Source: Streptomyces sp. 71268 (GTDB taxonomy: Bacteria > Actinomycetota > Actinomycetes > Streptomycetales > Streptomycetaceae). From it: 64,000 bases of DNA. Location of the stretch: positions 4,619,001-4,683,000 of the forward strand of contig NZ_CP114200.1 in assembly GCF_029392895.1 (NCBI RefSeq), written 5' to 3'. Positions 50,838-60,109 of the stretch are shown here, in pieces; within the stretch, counting starts at the first letter, position 1, and every line of letters begins with the position of its first letter. The notes under the pieces were generated by a model. That model had not been told where the DNA came from. It ran no database searches and saw only the letters and a list, made by a program, of their open reading frames with translations. The translations under genes were made by a program, and so were the position numbers.

Positions 50838-50937
50838 AGACCTACTGTGCCCTGTCCGCGGCCCAGCTCAGCGCACACTTGACGGCCTTCGTCAATCGAA
50901 GCGACGCGCTCGGCCGGGCCGGCGCAGGGTTGGGGCC

Positions 50938-51354
50938 ATGGACATCACGCAGCAGTACGCACTGGACCTCTACCGCAGCGCACAGCAGGGCGTGCCCGCG
51001 CCGCCCGCACCCGGCCGCCACGACTGGCGGGTGGCGGGTGAGGTGCGCGAGTACCGCAGGTTCCAGGCCGTGGTCGCGGAGCGCGCGATCGGCCACGGCC
51101 TGGCCCCCCGCCTGCTCAGCGCCGCGCGCGCCACGCTGACCCGCTGGCTGCACCCCGCGACGAGCCGGGGCAGCACGGCCGCTCGCCACACGCCGGCGCC
51201 CGCCGCGACCGCGCCGGTGCGTACGGAACCCGCCCGCCCGGCGCCCCGCCGCACGGCCGCCGGCGCGACCACCGCCACCGGGCAGGACGCCCGGGCGGCG
51301 GCCCCGGAGCGCGACCTGTGCGACGCGGGGGCGCGGCGCCGGCCGGCCGAGTAG
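50938..51354 (+). CDS. Hypothetical protein
   Basis: The 138-aa protein begins MDITQQYALDLYRSAQQGVPAPPAPGRHDWRV (in parts). Its first 85 residues look folded: a helical start, then EVREYRRFQAVVAERAIGHGLAPRLLSA. The last 50 are Ala/Pro/Thr-rich. It belongs, as far as I can tell, to a small family found in Streptomyces without assigned function. ATG 50938 has AGGGTTGGGG upstream. It is divergent from the ArsR-like regulator by 100 bases, which may control it. Confidence 0.6.
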   Translation: MDITQQYALDLYRSAQQGVPAPPAPGRHDWRVAGEVREYRRFQAVVAERAIGHGLAPRLLSAARATLTRWLHPATSRGSTAARHTPAPAATAPVRTEPARPAPRRTAAGATTATGQDARAAAPERDLCDAGARRRPAE

Positions 51355-51676
51355 CCGGGTCGCCCCGTACGTCCGTACACCGCCCCGCATGTCCCCGTAC
51401 GTCGCGCGTACGTCCCACGGAGGGCCCGTAGGACCCGCGCGCGGCGGGTGGGGGCGGGGACGGGTGCGGCACGGTGGCGGAAACGGGGGCGGGTCAGGGG
51501 CGGGGACGGGGCCGGGTGGGCGCGGGGTGTGAAGGGTGTGGGTGGCGGCGGGCGGTGCGGCGCGGGGAGTTATCCACAGGCTCTGGGCACACCAGGGGAC
51601 GGCCGTGGGCACTCGCGTAGCATGGCGCTCAATCGTCCGGTACCCCTCGCGGACTGGAACGGAAGGCCGTCGCTCC
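51355..51676 (+). promoter_or_regulatory. Upstream region of the pantothenate/NAD operon
   Basis: No gene. It contains CGTACGTC-type repeats (51368-51420), a G-quadruplex pattern (51446-51464: GGG, GGGGG, GGGG, GGG with 1-2 base loops), and an isolated TTATCCACA at 51570-51578 identical to a consensus DnaA box. TAGCAT at 51618-51623 could be a -10 element for the operon. Confidence 0.45.
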
Positions 51677-52645
51677 GTGAATCCACCCCACCTCCCAGAC
51701 CCCCAGGACAGGCCCGCCCGGCTCACCGTCGGAGTCGTCGGCGCGGGCCGCGTCGGGCCCGCGCTCGCCGCCGCGCTGCGGCTGGCCGGGCACCGCCCGG
51801 TGGCCGCGTCCGGCGTCTCCGACGCCTCGGTGCGCAGGGCCGCCGAGCTGCTGCCCGACGTGCCCCTCGTGTCGCCCGCCGAGGTGCTGGCCCGCGCCGA
51901 GCTGGTGCTGCTCACGGTCCCCGACGACGTGCTGCCCGGCCTGGTCGAGGGCCTGGTCGAGACCGGCGCGGTGCGCCCGGGACAGCTCCTGGTGCACACC
52001 TCGGGGCGGTACGGGACGGGCGTGCTCGACCCCGCGCTGCGCGCGGGCGCGCTCCCGTTGGCGCTGCACCCGGCGATGACGTTCACCGGCACGGCCGTGG
52101 ACGTGGAGCGGCTCGCGGGCTGCTCGTTCGGCGTCACCGCGCCCGAGGAGCTGCGGCTGGCCGCCGAGGCGCTGGTCATCGAGATGGGCGGCGAGGCGGA
52201 GTGGATCGCCGAGGAGGCCCGCCCGCTCTACCACGCGGCGCTGGCCATCGGCGCCAACCACCTGGTCACGCTGGTCGCCCAGGCGCGGGAGCTGCTTCAG
52301 GAGGCGGGCGTCGCGGCGCCGGGCCGGATGCTCGGCCCGTTGCTCGGCGCGGCGTTGGACAACGCGCTGCGCGGTGGCGACGCCGCGCTGACCGGCCCGG
52401 TCGCGCGCGGTGACGCGGGCACGGTCGCGGCGCACGTGGCCGAACTGCGCCGGCGCGCGCCGCAGATGGTGCCCGGCTATCTGGCCATGGCCCGTACGAC
52501 GGCCGACCGCGCGCTCGCGCACGGCCTGCTCAAGCCGGAGCTGGCCGAGGACCTGCTGGGCGTGCTCGCGCACCAGGACGAGGACGGGCCGCCCGGCGGC
52601 GACGGCACGAGCAGTGCGAACGGTACGAGTGGAGGCGACCGATGA
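51677..52645 (+). CDS. Rossmann-like/DUF2520 oxidoreductase, probable ketopantoate reductase (PanG-like)
   Basis: The 322-aa protein has an N-terminal nucleotide-binding fold ([22 protein letters not shown], residues about 17-38). A helical DUF2520 C-terminal domain follows ([25 protein letters not shown] in parts; [15 protein letters not shown]). The PanG class of ketopantoate reductase belongs, to my knowledge, to this COG5495/DUF2520 group. It sits in an ATGA overlap with panC, whose substrate pantoate it would supply. That makes ketopantoate reduction the best hypothesis, not proven. GTG 51677 follows GGAAGG. Confidence 0.78.
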   Translation: MNPPHLPDPQDRPARLTVGVVGAGRVGPALAAALRLAGHRPVAASGVSDASVRRAAELLPDVPLVSPAEVLARAELVLLTVPDDVLPGLVEGLVETGAVRPGQLLVHTSGRYGTGVLDPALRAGALPLALHPAMTFTGTAVDVERLAGCSFGVTAPEELRLAAEALVIEMGGEAEWIAEEARPLYHAALAIGANHLVTLVAQARELLQEAGVAAPGRMLGPLLGAALDNALRGGDAALTGPVARGDAGTVAAHVAELRRRAPQMVPGYLAMARTTADRALAHGLLKPELAEDLLGVLAHQDEDGPPGGDGTSSANGTSGGDR

Positions 52646-53787
52646 GCCCGCGACGGTGGAGCGAGGCCGGCGCCGGCGGCCCCGACGTGGAGCTGTGCAC
52701 CAGCGTCCGCGACTACGACGAGGCGCTGACCCCGCACGCGACGCCCGGCCGGACGGCCGTGGTGATGACGATGGGCGCGCTGCACGCGGGGCACGCCTCG
52801 CTGATCCGCGCCGCCCGGGCCCGGGTCGGCGACGAGGGCCTGGTCACGGTCACGGTCTTCGTGAACCCGCTCCAGTTCGGCGCGGGCGAGGACCTGGACC
52901 GCTACCCGCGCACGCTGGAGGCGGACCTGGAGCTGGCGGCGGAGGCCGGCGCCGACATCGTCCTCGCGCCGCCCGTGCGGGACGTGTACCCGGGCGGCGA
53001 GCCCGAGGTGCGCGTCACGGCGGGCCCGATGGGCGAGCGGTACGAGGGGGCGTCCCGGCCCGGCCACTTCGACGGGGTGCTCACCGTCGTCGCCAAGCTG
53101 CTCCACCTCACCCGGCCCGACGTGGCGTTCTTCGGCGAGAAGGACGCGCAGCAACTCGCCGTGATCCGGCGCATGGTCACTGACCTGAACTTCCCGGTCC
53201 GCGTCGTCGGCGTCCCGACCGTGCGCGAGGCGGACGGCCTCGCCCTCTCCAGCCGCAACCGCTACCTGGCGCCCGCCGAGCGCACCACGGCCCTCGCCCT
53301 GTCCAGGGCGCTGTTCGCCGGCCGTGACGCGCTGGCCGCCGCGAACGGCGCGCCCACACCGGCCACCGCCGACCCCGCGCCGGGCGCACCGACGACGGAC
53401 ACCCCCGCCGTGGACGTCGCCGCGACCGACGTCACCGCGACCGACGCCACCACGGCGGACGGAACCACGGCCGCCGCACCCACAGCCGCCGCACCCGCGA
53501 CGGGCGCGCCCGCCGGGATCGCCCTGACCGCCGCCGCGCCGGGGTCCGCGACGGCACCGCTGCCCGACCTCGTGCGGCGGGCCGCGCGGGCCGTGTTGGC
53601 GGAGGCGGCCGACCACGAGCCGCCGCTGGTCCTGGACTACCTGGCCCTGGTGGACCCGGCCGACTTCACCGAGGTCGGCGACGACTTCACGGGCGAGGCC
53701 GTGTTGGCGGTCGCCGCCCGGGTCGGCGCCACCCGCCTCATCGACAACGTCCGCCTGGAGTTCGCGCAGCGGGGAGCCAGACCATGA
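52642..53787 (+). CDS. panC: Pantothenate synthetase
   Basis: The 381-aa enzyme ligates pantoate and beta-alanine. The nucleotidyltransferase HxGH appears as H48-A-G-H51 ([12 protein letters not shown]). [24 protein letters not shown] (in parts) and the KMSKS-like [13 protein letters not shown] are also present. Residues about 235-307 are an Ala/Pro/Thr/Asp-rich insert absent from ordinary PanC (about 280-300 aa), placed in the C-terminal domain before [13 protein letters not shown]. Both ends overlap neighbours by ATGA, so it is the middle of a translationally coupled operon. Confidence 0.95.
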   Translation: MSPRRWSEAGAGGPDVELCTSVRDYDEALTPHATPGRTAVVMTMGALHAGHASLIRAARARVGDEGLVTVTVFVNPLQFGAGEDLDRYPRTLEADLELAAEAGADIVLAPPVRDVYPGGEPEVRVTAGPMGERYEGASRPGHFDGVLTVVAKLLHLTRPDVAFFGEKDAQQLAVIRRMVTDLNFPVRVVGVPTVREADGLALSSRNRYLAPAERTTALALSRALFAGRDALAAANGAPTPATADPAPGAPTTDTPAVDVAATDVTATDATTADGTTAAAPTAAAPATGAPAGIALTAAAPGSATAPLPDLVRRAARAVLAEAADHEPPLVLDYLALVDPADFTEVGDDFTGEAVLAVAARVGATRLIDNVRLEFAQRGARP

Positions 53788-55895
53788 CGCGTACGGAACG
53801 CGGCGCGTCCGCCGCGCCCAGCACCGCCGACGCGGCCGCCGCCGACGCGGCCGCCACCGCCACCGCAGCCGACGCGCCCGGTGGGCCCGCGCCCGTGCCC
53901 GGGGCGGGCCCGCGGCTGCACGCGCCCGCGCCCGGGTGGGCGATCGACGCCGACGTGGTGGTCGTCGGCTCCGGCGTGGCCGGGTTGACGGTCGCGCTGC
54001 GCTGCGCCGCCGCGGGCGCCTCGGTCACCGTCGTCACCAAGGCCCGGCTGGACGACGGCTCGACGCGCTGGGCGCAGGGCGGTGTCGCCGCGGCGCTGGG
54101 CGAGGGGGACACCCCCGAGCAGCACGAGGCCGACACGCTCGTCGCCGGCGCCGGGCTCTGCGACCAGCGGGCCGTGCGCGCCATGGTCACCGAGGGGCCC
54201 GGCGCCGTGCACCGGCTGATCGGCACCGGGGCCCGCTTCGACAGCGACGCCGACACCGGCGAGATCCTGCTCACCCGCGAGGGCGGCCACCACCGCCGCC
54301 GCATCGTGCACGCGGGAGGCGACGCGACCGGGGCGGAGATATCCCGCGCCCTGGTGGACGCCGTCCGCGCGGCCGGCACGCCCGGGACGGCCGGCGCCGC
54401 GCCGGGCGGGGGTCGCGTCGAGACCATCGAGAACGCCCTCGTCCTCGACCTGCTGACCGACGAGGCCGGCCGGGCCGCGGGCGTGACCCTGCACGTCATG
54501 GGGGAGGGCCGGCGGGACGGCGTCGGGGCCGTGCGGGCGCGGGCGGTCGTGCTGGCCACCGGCGGCATGGGCCAGGTCTTCTCGGCCACCACCAACCCGC
54601 CCGTCTCCACCGGCGACGGCGTCGCGCTCGCGCTGCGGGCCGGGGCCGAGGTCTCGGACCTGGAGTTCGTCCAGTTCCACCCGACGGTGCTCTGGCTCGG
54701 CCCGGAGGCAGAGGGGCAGCAGCCGCTGGTCTCCGAGGCGGTGCGCGGCGAGGGCGCGTACCTCGTGGACGACGAGGGCACCCGCTTCATGGTCGGGCAG
54801 CACGAGCTGGCGGAGCTGGCGCCGCGCGACATCGTCGCCAAGGGCATCATGCGCCGGATGATGGAGCGCGGCGCCGACCACGTGTTCCTGGACGCCCGGC
54901 ACTTCGGCGCGGCCATGTGGGAGCAGCGCTTCCCCACCATCCTCGCCGCGTGCCGCGCGCACGGCATCGACCCGGTGACCGAGCCCATCCCGGTCGCGCC
55001 CGCCGCCCACCACGCCAGCGGCGGCGTGCGGACCGACCTGCGCGGCCGTACGACGGTCGCGGGCCTGTACGCGTGTGGAGAGGTCGCCTGCACGGGCGTC
55101 CACGGCGCCAACCGGCTGGCCTCCAACTCGCTCCTCGAAGGTCTGGTCTTCGCCGAGCGGATGGCCGCCGACATCGCCACGCAGCTCGCCGCGCCCGCCG
55201 CCGCGCCCCAGGCCGCCCCGGGCCAGCCGGCCCGCAGCCAGACCGCCCCCAGCCAGGCCCCGCCCGAGCCGGCCCCGGCCAGCGCGCGCGCCGGCGCGCC
55301 TGAGCCCGCTCCCGCCCGCGCCGACGCGCCGGCGGCCACCCCGCTCCTCGCGCCGGAGGCCCGCTTCACGGTGCAGCGCGTCATGACGGCGGGCGCCGGA
55401 GTGCTGCGCTCGGCCGAGACCCTGAGCCGGGCCGCCGAGCAGCTCGACCGACTGCACGAGGACGCCGCGCGGGCCCTGGAGGTCGACGGCAAGACCGCGG
55501 AGCCGGGCGTCGAGTCGTGGGAGGCGACCAACCTGTTGCTGGTCGCCCGGGCGCTGGTGGCCGCCGCGCTGCGGCGCGCCGAGACCCGGGGCTGCCACTG
55601 GCGCGAGGACCGCCCGGACCGGGACGACGCCGCCTGGGCCCGGCACCTGATGGTCACCCTGCGCCCGGACCGTACCCTCGCGGTCCACGCCACGGCCGGC
55701 ACGGCGTTCCCGCCCGTCCACCACGGCCCCGAGACCGGCCCCGGCACCGAAACCGGCCCCGGCCCCGGCCTTGAAACCAGCCCCGGCCCCGACCGCGCGG
55801 CCGTCCCGGACCCGCCCGCGGCCGCGAGCGCGCCCGGCCCGTCCCCCAGCCCCGCCGACGACGTCAGCACCAACGAGCCCACCCAGGAGTCGTGA
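53784..55895 (+). CDS. nadB: L-aspartate oxidase
   Basis: The 703-aa flavoenzyme oxidises aspartate to iminoaspartate for de novo NAD synthesis. Features: FAD-binding [17 protein letters not shown] (GSGVAG at 62-67), [44 protein letters not shown] and [27 protein letters not shown] (in parts). An Ala/Pro/Gln-rich insert (about 467-522) separates the flavin domain from the helical C-terminal domain. Both termini carry long low-complexity extensions, so it is about 150 residues longer than usual. ATGA overlap with panC; nadC follows. No nadA is seen in the window. Confidence 0.95.
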   Translation: MTRTERGASAAPSTADAAAADAAATATAADAPGGPAPVPGAGPRLHAPAPGWAIDADVVVVGSGVAGLTVALRCAAAGASVTVVTKARLDDGSTRWAQGGVAAALGEGDTPEQHEADTLVAGAGLCDQRAVRAMVTEGPGAVHRLIGTGARFDSDADTGEILLTREGGHHRRRIVHAGGDATGAEISRALVDAVRAAGTPGTAGAAPGGGRVETIENALVLDLLTDEAGRAAGVTLHVMGEGRRDGVGAVRARAVVLATGGMGQVFSATTNPPVSTGDGVALALRAGAEVSDLEFVQFHPTVLWLGPEAEGQQPLVSEAVRGEGAYLVDDEGTRFMVGQHELAELAPRDIVAKGIMRRMMERGADHVFLDARHFGAAMWEQRFPTILAACRAHGIDPVTEPIPVAPAAHHASGGVRTDLRGRTTVAGLYACGEVACTGVHGANRLASNSLLEGLVFAERMAADIATQLAAPAAAPQAAPGQPARSQTAPSQAPPEPAPASARAGAPEPAPARADAPAATPLLAPEARFTVQRVMTAGAGVLRSAETLSRAAEQLDRLHEDAARALEVDGKTAEPGVESWEATNLLLVARALVAAALRRAETRGCHWREDRPDRDDAAWARHLMVTLRPDRTLAVHATAGTAFPPVHHGPETGPGTETGPGPGLETSPGPDRAAVPDPPAAASAPGPSPSPADDVSTNEPTQES

Positions 55896-55897
55896 CC

Positions 55898-56941
55898 GTG
55901 AGCACTCCCGACGACAAGCCGCGCCCAGTGGACCTCCCGCTGTCGCCGACCGGCGGTTCCGCAGCCGCCGGAGGGGCGGGGGAGACCGGCGGCTGCGGCG
56001 ACGGCTGCGGCTGCGGCGCCGCCGACGGCGCGTACGAGTTGGACCCGCTGGAGTGCGGGCTCGACCCCGACCTCGCGGCGCTGCTGGTCACGGCCGGGCT
56101 CGACCCGGTGCAGGTCGAGGACATCGCGCACGTGGCGATCGAGGAGGACCTCGATCGCGGCGTGGACGTCACCACCGTCGCGACCATCCCCGAGGACGCG
56201 GTCGCCACCGGCGACTTCACGGCCCGTGAGGCGGGCACCGTGGCCGGCCTGCGCATCGCCGAGGCGATCCTGTCGGTGGTGTGCACCGACGCGTTCGAGG
56301 TCGAGCGGCACGCCGAGGACGGCGACCGGGTCGCCCCGGGCGACCGGCTGCTGTCCGTCCGCACCCGCACCCGCGACCTGCTCACCGGCGAGCGCAGCGC
56401 GCTCAACCTGATGTGCCGGCTGTCCGGCATCGCGACCGCGACCCGCGCCTGGGCCGACGCGCTGGAGGGCACCGGCGCCGCCGTCCGCGACACCCGCAAG
56501 ACCACCCCCGGCCTGCGCGCCCTGGAGAAGTACGCGGTCCGCTGCGGCGGCGGCGTCAACCACCGAATGTCCCTGTCGGACGCGGCGCTGATCAAGGACA
56601 ACCACGTGGTGGCGGCGGGCGGCGTCGCGGCGGCGTTCACGGCGGTACGGGACGCCTTCCCCGGGCTGCCAATCGAGGTCGAGGTGGACCGCATCGACCA
56701 GATCGAGCCGGTACTCGCCGAGGGGGCCGAGCTGATCCTGCTCGACAACTTCACGCCGGAGCAGACCCGCGAGGCGGTCGCCCTGGTCGCCGGCCGCGCC
56801 AAGCTGGAGTCCTCGGGCCGGCTCACCCTGGCAAACGCCCGCGCGTACGCGGAAACCGGCGTCGACTACCTCGCGGTCGGCGCCCTCACCCACTCGTCAC
56901 CCATCCTCGACATCGGCCTTGACCTGCGAGAGGAGGGCTGA
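55898..56941 (+). CDS. nadC: Nicotinate-nucleotide pyrophosphorylase (quinolinate phosphoribosyltransferase)
   Basis: The 347-aa enzyme makes nicotinate mononucleotide from quinolinate and PRPP. Motifs: GERSALNLMCRLSGIATATRAW (in parts), RDTRKTTPGLRALEKYAVRCGGGVNHR (in parts), LIKDNHV and ESSGRLTLANARAYAETGVDYLAVGALTHS (in parts). Before the enzyme domain is a Cys-rich stretch GGCGDGCGCGAADG (about residues 29-42). It is not part of the catalytic core. GTG 55898 is preferred over 55892 because AGGAG is 8 bases upstream. TGATG overlap leads into coaX. Confidence 0.95.
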   Translation: MSTPDDKPRPVDLPLSPTGGSAAAGGAGETGGCGDGCGCGAADGAYELDPLECGLDPDLAALLVTAGLDPVQVEDIAHVAIEEDLDRGVDVTTVATIPEDAVATGDFTAREAGTVAGLRIAEAILSVVCTDAFEVERHAEDGDRVAPGDRLLSVRTRTRDLLTGERSALNLMCRLSGIATATRAWADALEGTGAAVRDTRKTTPGLRALEKYAVRCGGGVNHRMSLSDAALIKDNHVVAAGGVAAAFTAVRDAFPGLPIEVEVDRIDQIEPVLAEGAELILLDNFTPEQTREAVALVAGRAKLESSGRLTLANARAYAETGVDYLAVGALTHSSPILDIGLDLREEG

Positions 56942-57738
56942 TGCTGCTCACCATCGACGCCGGCAACACGCACACCGTCCTCGGCCTGTTCGACGGCGAG
57001 GAGATCGTCGAGCACTGGCGTATCTCCACCGACGCCCGCCGCACCGCGGACGAGCTGGCCGTGTTGCTGCACGGCCTGATGGGCATGCACCCGCTGCTCG
57101 GCGAGGAGTTGGGCGACGGCATCGACGGCATCGCCATCTGCTCCACCGTCCCCTCGGTCCTGCACGAGCTGCGCGAGGTCACCCGCCGCTACTACGGCGA
57201 CGTGCCGGCCGTGCTGGTGGAGCCGGGCGTCAAGACCGGCGTGCCGATCCTGATGGACCATCCCAAGGAGGTCGGCGCGGACCGGATCATCAACGCGCTG
57301 GCGGCGGTGGAGCTGTACGAGGGGCCGTGCGTGGTCGTGGACTTCGGCACGGCGACGACGTTCGACGCGGTCAGCGCGCGCGGCGAGTACGTCGGCGGCG
57401 TCATCGCCCCCGGCATCGAGATCTCCGTGGAGGCGCTCGGCGTCAAGGGCGCCCAGCTCCGCAAGATCGAACTGGCCCGGCCGCGCAGCGTCATCGGCAA
57501 GAACACGGTCGAGGCGATGCAGTCCGGCATCCTGTACGGCTTCGCGGGCCAGGTGGACGGCGTCGTCGCGCGTATGGCCCGCGAGCTGGCCGACGACCCC
57601 GACGACGTCACGGTCATCGCCACCGGCGGCCTGGCCCCGCTGGTCCTCGGCGAGGCGTCGGTCATCGACGAGCACGAGCCCTGGCTGACTCTGATCGGGC
57701 TGCGCCTGGTGTACGAACGCAACGTCTCGCGCATCTGA
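56941..57738 (+). CDS. coaX: Type III pantothenate kinase
   Basis: The 265-aa kinase phosphorylates pantothenate, the first step to CoA, and completes the logic of the operon (pantothenate made by PanC is used here). Type III features: MLLTIDAGNTHTVLGLFDGE at the start, VGADRIINALAAVELY, VVDFGTATTFDAVS and GGVIAPGIEIS. Type III enzymes are not inhibited by CoA, unlike CoaA (family knowledge). Length is normal. Start overlaps the nadC stop (TGATG). A terminator hairpin follows. Confidence 0.96.
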   Translation: MLLTIDAGNTHTVLGLFDGEEIVEHWRISTDARRTADELAVLLHGLMGMHPLLGEELGDGIDGIAICSTVPSVLHELREVTRRYYGDVPAVLVEPGVKTGVPILMDHPKEVGADRIINALAAVELYEGPCVVVDFGTATTFDAVSARGEYVGGVIAPGIEISVEALGVKGAQLRKIELARPRSVIGKNTVEAMQSGILYGFAGQVDGVVARMARELADDPDDVTVIATGGLAPLVLGEASVIDEHEPWLTLIGLRLVYERNVSRI

Positions 57739-57747
57739 CGGTCTCGC

Positions 57748-57786
57748 CGCCGGGGCCCGCGCGCCTCTCGCGCGCGGGCTCCGGCG
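57748..57786 (+). terminator. Terminator of the panC-nadBC-coaX operon
   Basis: CGCCGGGGCCCGCGCG (57748-57763) pairs with CGCGCGGGCTCCGGCG (57771-57786), 16 bp with one G-U wobble and a 7-nt loop, just after the coaX stop. Confidence 0.8.
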
Positions 57787-58652
57787 CATTCCGGATGTGC
57801 TTTTCCCGGTGGTCGCAATGGTCCGGTCCTGCGCGGGTGGCCCGCGCCCACGGTGTGCGTTCACCGGGCCCACCCGCGCTTGCCCGGGGCCCGCCCACGC
57901 CTCCGGTTCGGCCGCCTATCCGAACCACCACCGGGACATATCCTGGCCGCCCGCCACGGCGCCGCGTCCCGTGCCCCGCTACCGGCACTCGGCGAATCCG
58001 TCCTAGTACCCGCGACTTCACCGGCTACGCGACGCGCGCCCGTACCGAGAATTCCGCTCCCATTGCCGTAGTCCTCACTCGGCCGCTCTCTACGCGCTGG
58101 AAACCGTGCGCATAAGCGCGAATCAGCGCGACCTTATTCAGATCTGATCGGTGATGACAGATTTTGCAAGTCGCGATTGCACTCTGTGATTGCCAACGGG
58201 TTACGAAACGACTACGCGGCGATAGGCGCACTCCGGCGCGCGAAGGCGCGAACTGCGGCGTATCGAGGGGCGTAACCAGCCATCCGGCCATCCGACGCAC
58301 CACGCGAACAACGCACGCGCGCACCGCTCGCGGGACGCGAGCCGCGCCGGGCGCGTGTGGTGTACGGGTCTCATGCGGGCACATCGCCGCAGGTGAGAGG
58401 GGCGGCGCGGGCCGTGCGGCGGGGCGTACGGGGTGCGCGCTGCCCGCGTACCCCGGCCATGGCGGGACGGGTGGGACAGGCGGGACCGGCAGGGCCGGCA
58501 GGCCGCGCGGGCGGGCGTGTGCGCGAGGCCGTGGTGCAGGGGCGGGCGCGCGGACGGGGCCCTGGCGCGGGGGCGGCGGCCGTATGGCGGAGGGCGCGCC
58601 CTGGTATGGCGTACTGAGCGACATTTGTCCGCTTAGCACTTAAAGTCGTGCC
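57787..58652. promoter_or_regulatory. Long intergenic region with an AT-richer core
   Basis: About 870 bases with no convincing gene. Frames here are Arg/Gly/Pro-rich on both strands. Positions about 58090-58220 are clearly less GC-rich than the rest and contain the palindrome TCAGATCTGA (58138-58147) and direct repeats of GCGATTGCACTC / GTGATTGCC type. TTGCAC (58178-58183) followed 18 bases later by TTACGA is a possible promoter pointing right. It may hold a small RNA or a complex promoter; nothing was identified. Confidence 0.4.
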
Positions 58653-59567
58653 ATGCCCACGCCCTATGGATCGCGAGGCGGCATGGCGTTCAGCGCGGAC
58701 GAGCTGCGCGTACTGCGACGTGCCCTCGCGCTCGCGCTCGAACCGTCCGCCGCCACCGTCAAGGCCGCCCCCATCACCCCCGGCCCCGCACGCGCCGCCC
58801 ACGGCGCGGACGGGGAGCGGGTCCCGTTCGCCCCGGGCCAGCGGAGCGCGCCGGGGCCGGACCGGGACGAGGAGGTGCGGGAGTTCCTGCGGCTGGCCCA
58901 GGGCGTGGACGAGGCGGCGCGGGAGGGCGGCCGGCTCCGCGCCTTCCTGCTGGCCGAACTCGCCCGCTACCGGGCCGCCCTGCCCGGCGCCGCCGTGAGC
59001 TACCTGGAGCAACTGGCGAGCGCCGTCGCGGCCGGTTACGTCCCGTGCGCCGCGGACCTGGTCGCCCTGCGCGCGCTGTGCGCCACCCCGGCGAGCCCGG
59101 CCGAGACGCGCCGGCGCACCACCCTGCTGCGCCGCTGCGAGTGGCTGGCCGAGATGGAGGTACGGGCCCGCCTGGTCGCCCTGCCGGGCGGCAGGGCGAC
59201 CGCTCCACGCCCCACGGCCGGCCCGGTCACGGCCCGCCCGCACGCCCCGCGCCCGCGACGCGGCCACCCCTCGCTGGACGCGCGCGTGGACGTGGGCGAC
59301 ACGCCGGACGGGCCCGCGAACGAGTCCCCCGACAAGGCGCCGGGAAAGGCACCCGACAAGGCCCCCGGCAAGTCCCCGGGCCACTCCCCGGACAAGGCGC
59401 CCGGGCCGGTCAGGCGGCCCCCCGGCGGGCCCGAGCCGAGCACGCCGCGCCGCCCGGTGCCCACGCCCGGCGAGGTCTTCCCGCCCAAGCGTCCCGCGTC
59501 CGCGCCGACCCCGGCCCCGCCCGCCGACGACCGCCTGCCCGCCCTGCTGCCGGCCCGCTCGGCCTGA
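58653..59567 (+). CDS. Conserved hypothetical protein with basic/Pro-rich C-terminus
   Basis: The 304-aa protein has a helical N-terminal half (MAFSADELRVLRRALALALEP; EVREFLRLAQGVDEAAREGGRLRAFLLAELARYRAALP in parts; CEWLAEMEVRARLVAL). The second half is Pro/Ala/Arg/Lys-rich with repeats of PDKAPGK (about residues 225-250). I recognise it as a Streptomyces-conserved hypothetical but know no function. ATG 58653 has no Shine-Dalgarno; ATG 58683 has GAGGCGG upstream and may be the true start. It lies alone between coaX and a small membrane protein gene. Confidence 0.65.
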   Translation: MPTPYGSRGGMAFSADELRVLRRALALALEPSAATVKAAPITPGPARAAHGADGERVPFAPGQRSAPGPDRDEEVREFLRLAQGVDEAAREGGRLRAFLLAELARYRAALPGAAVSYLEQLASAVAAGYVPCAADLVALRALCATPASPAETRRRTTLLRRCEWLAEMEVRARLVALPGGRATAPRPTAGPVTARPHAPRPRRGHPSLDARVDVGDTPDGPANESPDKAPGKAPDKAPGKSPGHSPDKAPGPVRRPPGGPEPSTPRRPVPTPGEVFPPKRPASAPTPAPPADDRLPALLPARSA

Positions 59568-59734
59568 CCCGCGCCCCGGCGCACGCCCTGCCCGCGCGCC
59601 CGGCGAGCCCTCGCGGGGCCGCTCCCGTCCGGGCCGCCGGGCGGGGGTCGTACGCCGGATGTGCCGGCCCCTGTCGGGGCGGCCCGGGGGCACCCCGTAA
59701 CCTGGAGGTCTCAAGCACAGGGAGGCCGACACTC

Positions 59735-59920
59735 ATGGATTACGTCTCCGCGCTGGTCCCGCCCGCCGTGATGGCCGTGGCCTTTGTCGCGCTGATCAAG
59801 ACGATCGTGAAGAGCCAGGGCGGCGCGAACAAGAGCAAGGAGGACGCCGCCGTGGACGCCGCGCTGGTGCGCTCCGAATCGGCCAAGCAGGACGGCGTGC
59901 CGGAGGGCCAGGGCGCCTGA
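59735..59920 (+). CDS. Small membrane protein
   Basis: The 61-aa protein begins MDYVSALVPPAVMAVAFVALIKTIVKSQGG: one membrane segment (about residues 6-25) and a charged cytoplasmic tail with Lys/Asp/Glu. GGGAGG lies at the right distance before the ATG, which supports a real short gene. Similar tiny proteins are annotated as hypothetical in Streptomyces. No function known. Confidence 0.75.
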   Translation: MDYVSALVPPAVMAVAFVALIKTIVKSQGGANKSKEDAAVDAALVRSESAKQDGVPEGQGA

Positions 59921-60096
59921 GCCCGCCCCGTTCCGCCGCGCCGCCACCGCGGTTCCCCGACCACGGCCGGGCGGCCGCCGCTGACCCCGCGGGTCCACGC
60001 TCGGTGGGCCCGCTCCGGGCGTACGCACCGGGCCGAATGGCCGGAACGTGCGCCCTTTTTCCCGCTTACCAGTCGGGCAAATAGGACATCTCCCAC

Positions 60097-60109
60097 TATT
60101 ATTCGAGTG
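60097..60109 (+). promoter_or_regulatory. -10 element of a probably leaderless transcript
   Basis: TATTAT at 60097-60102 is a near-consensus -10 hexamer. The GTG of the BlaI-type gene is 7 bases downstream, where transcription would start. No ribosome binding site is present. Confidence 0.55.

Noticed and set aside
53738..56893. A 1,051-codon minus-strand frame opposite nadB and nadC
   Set aside because: Ser/Ala/Arg-rich with no motifs, and it overlaps two certain enzymes along its entire length.
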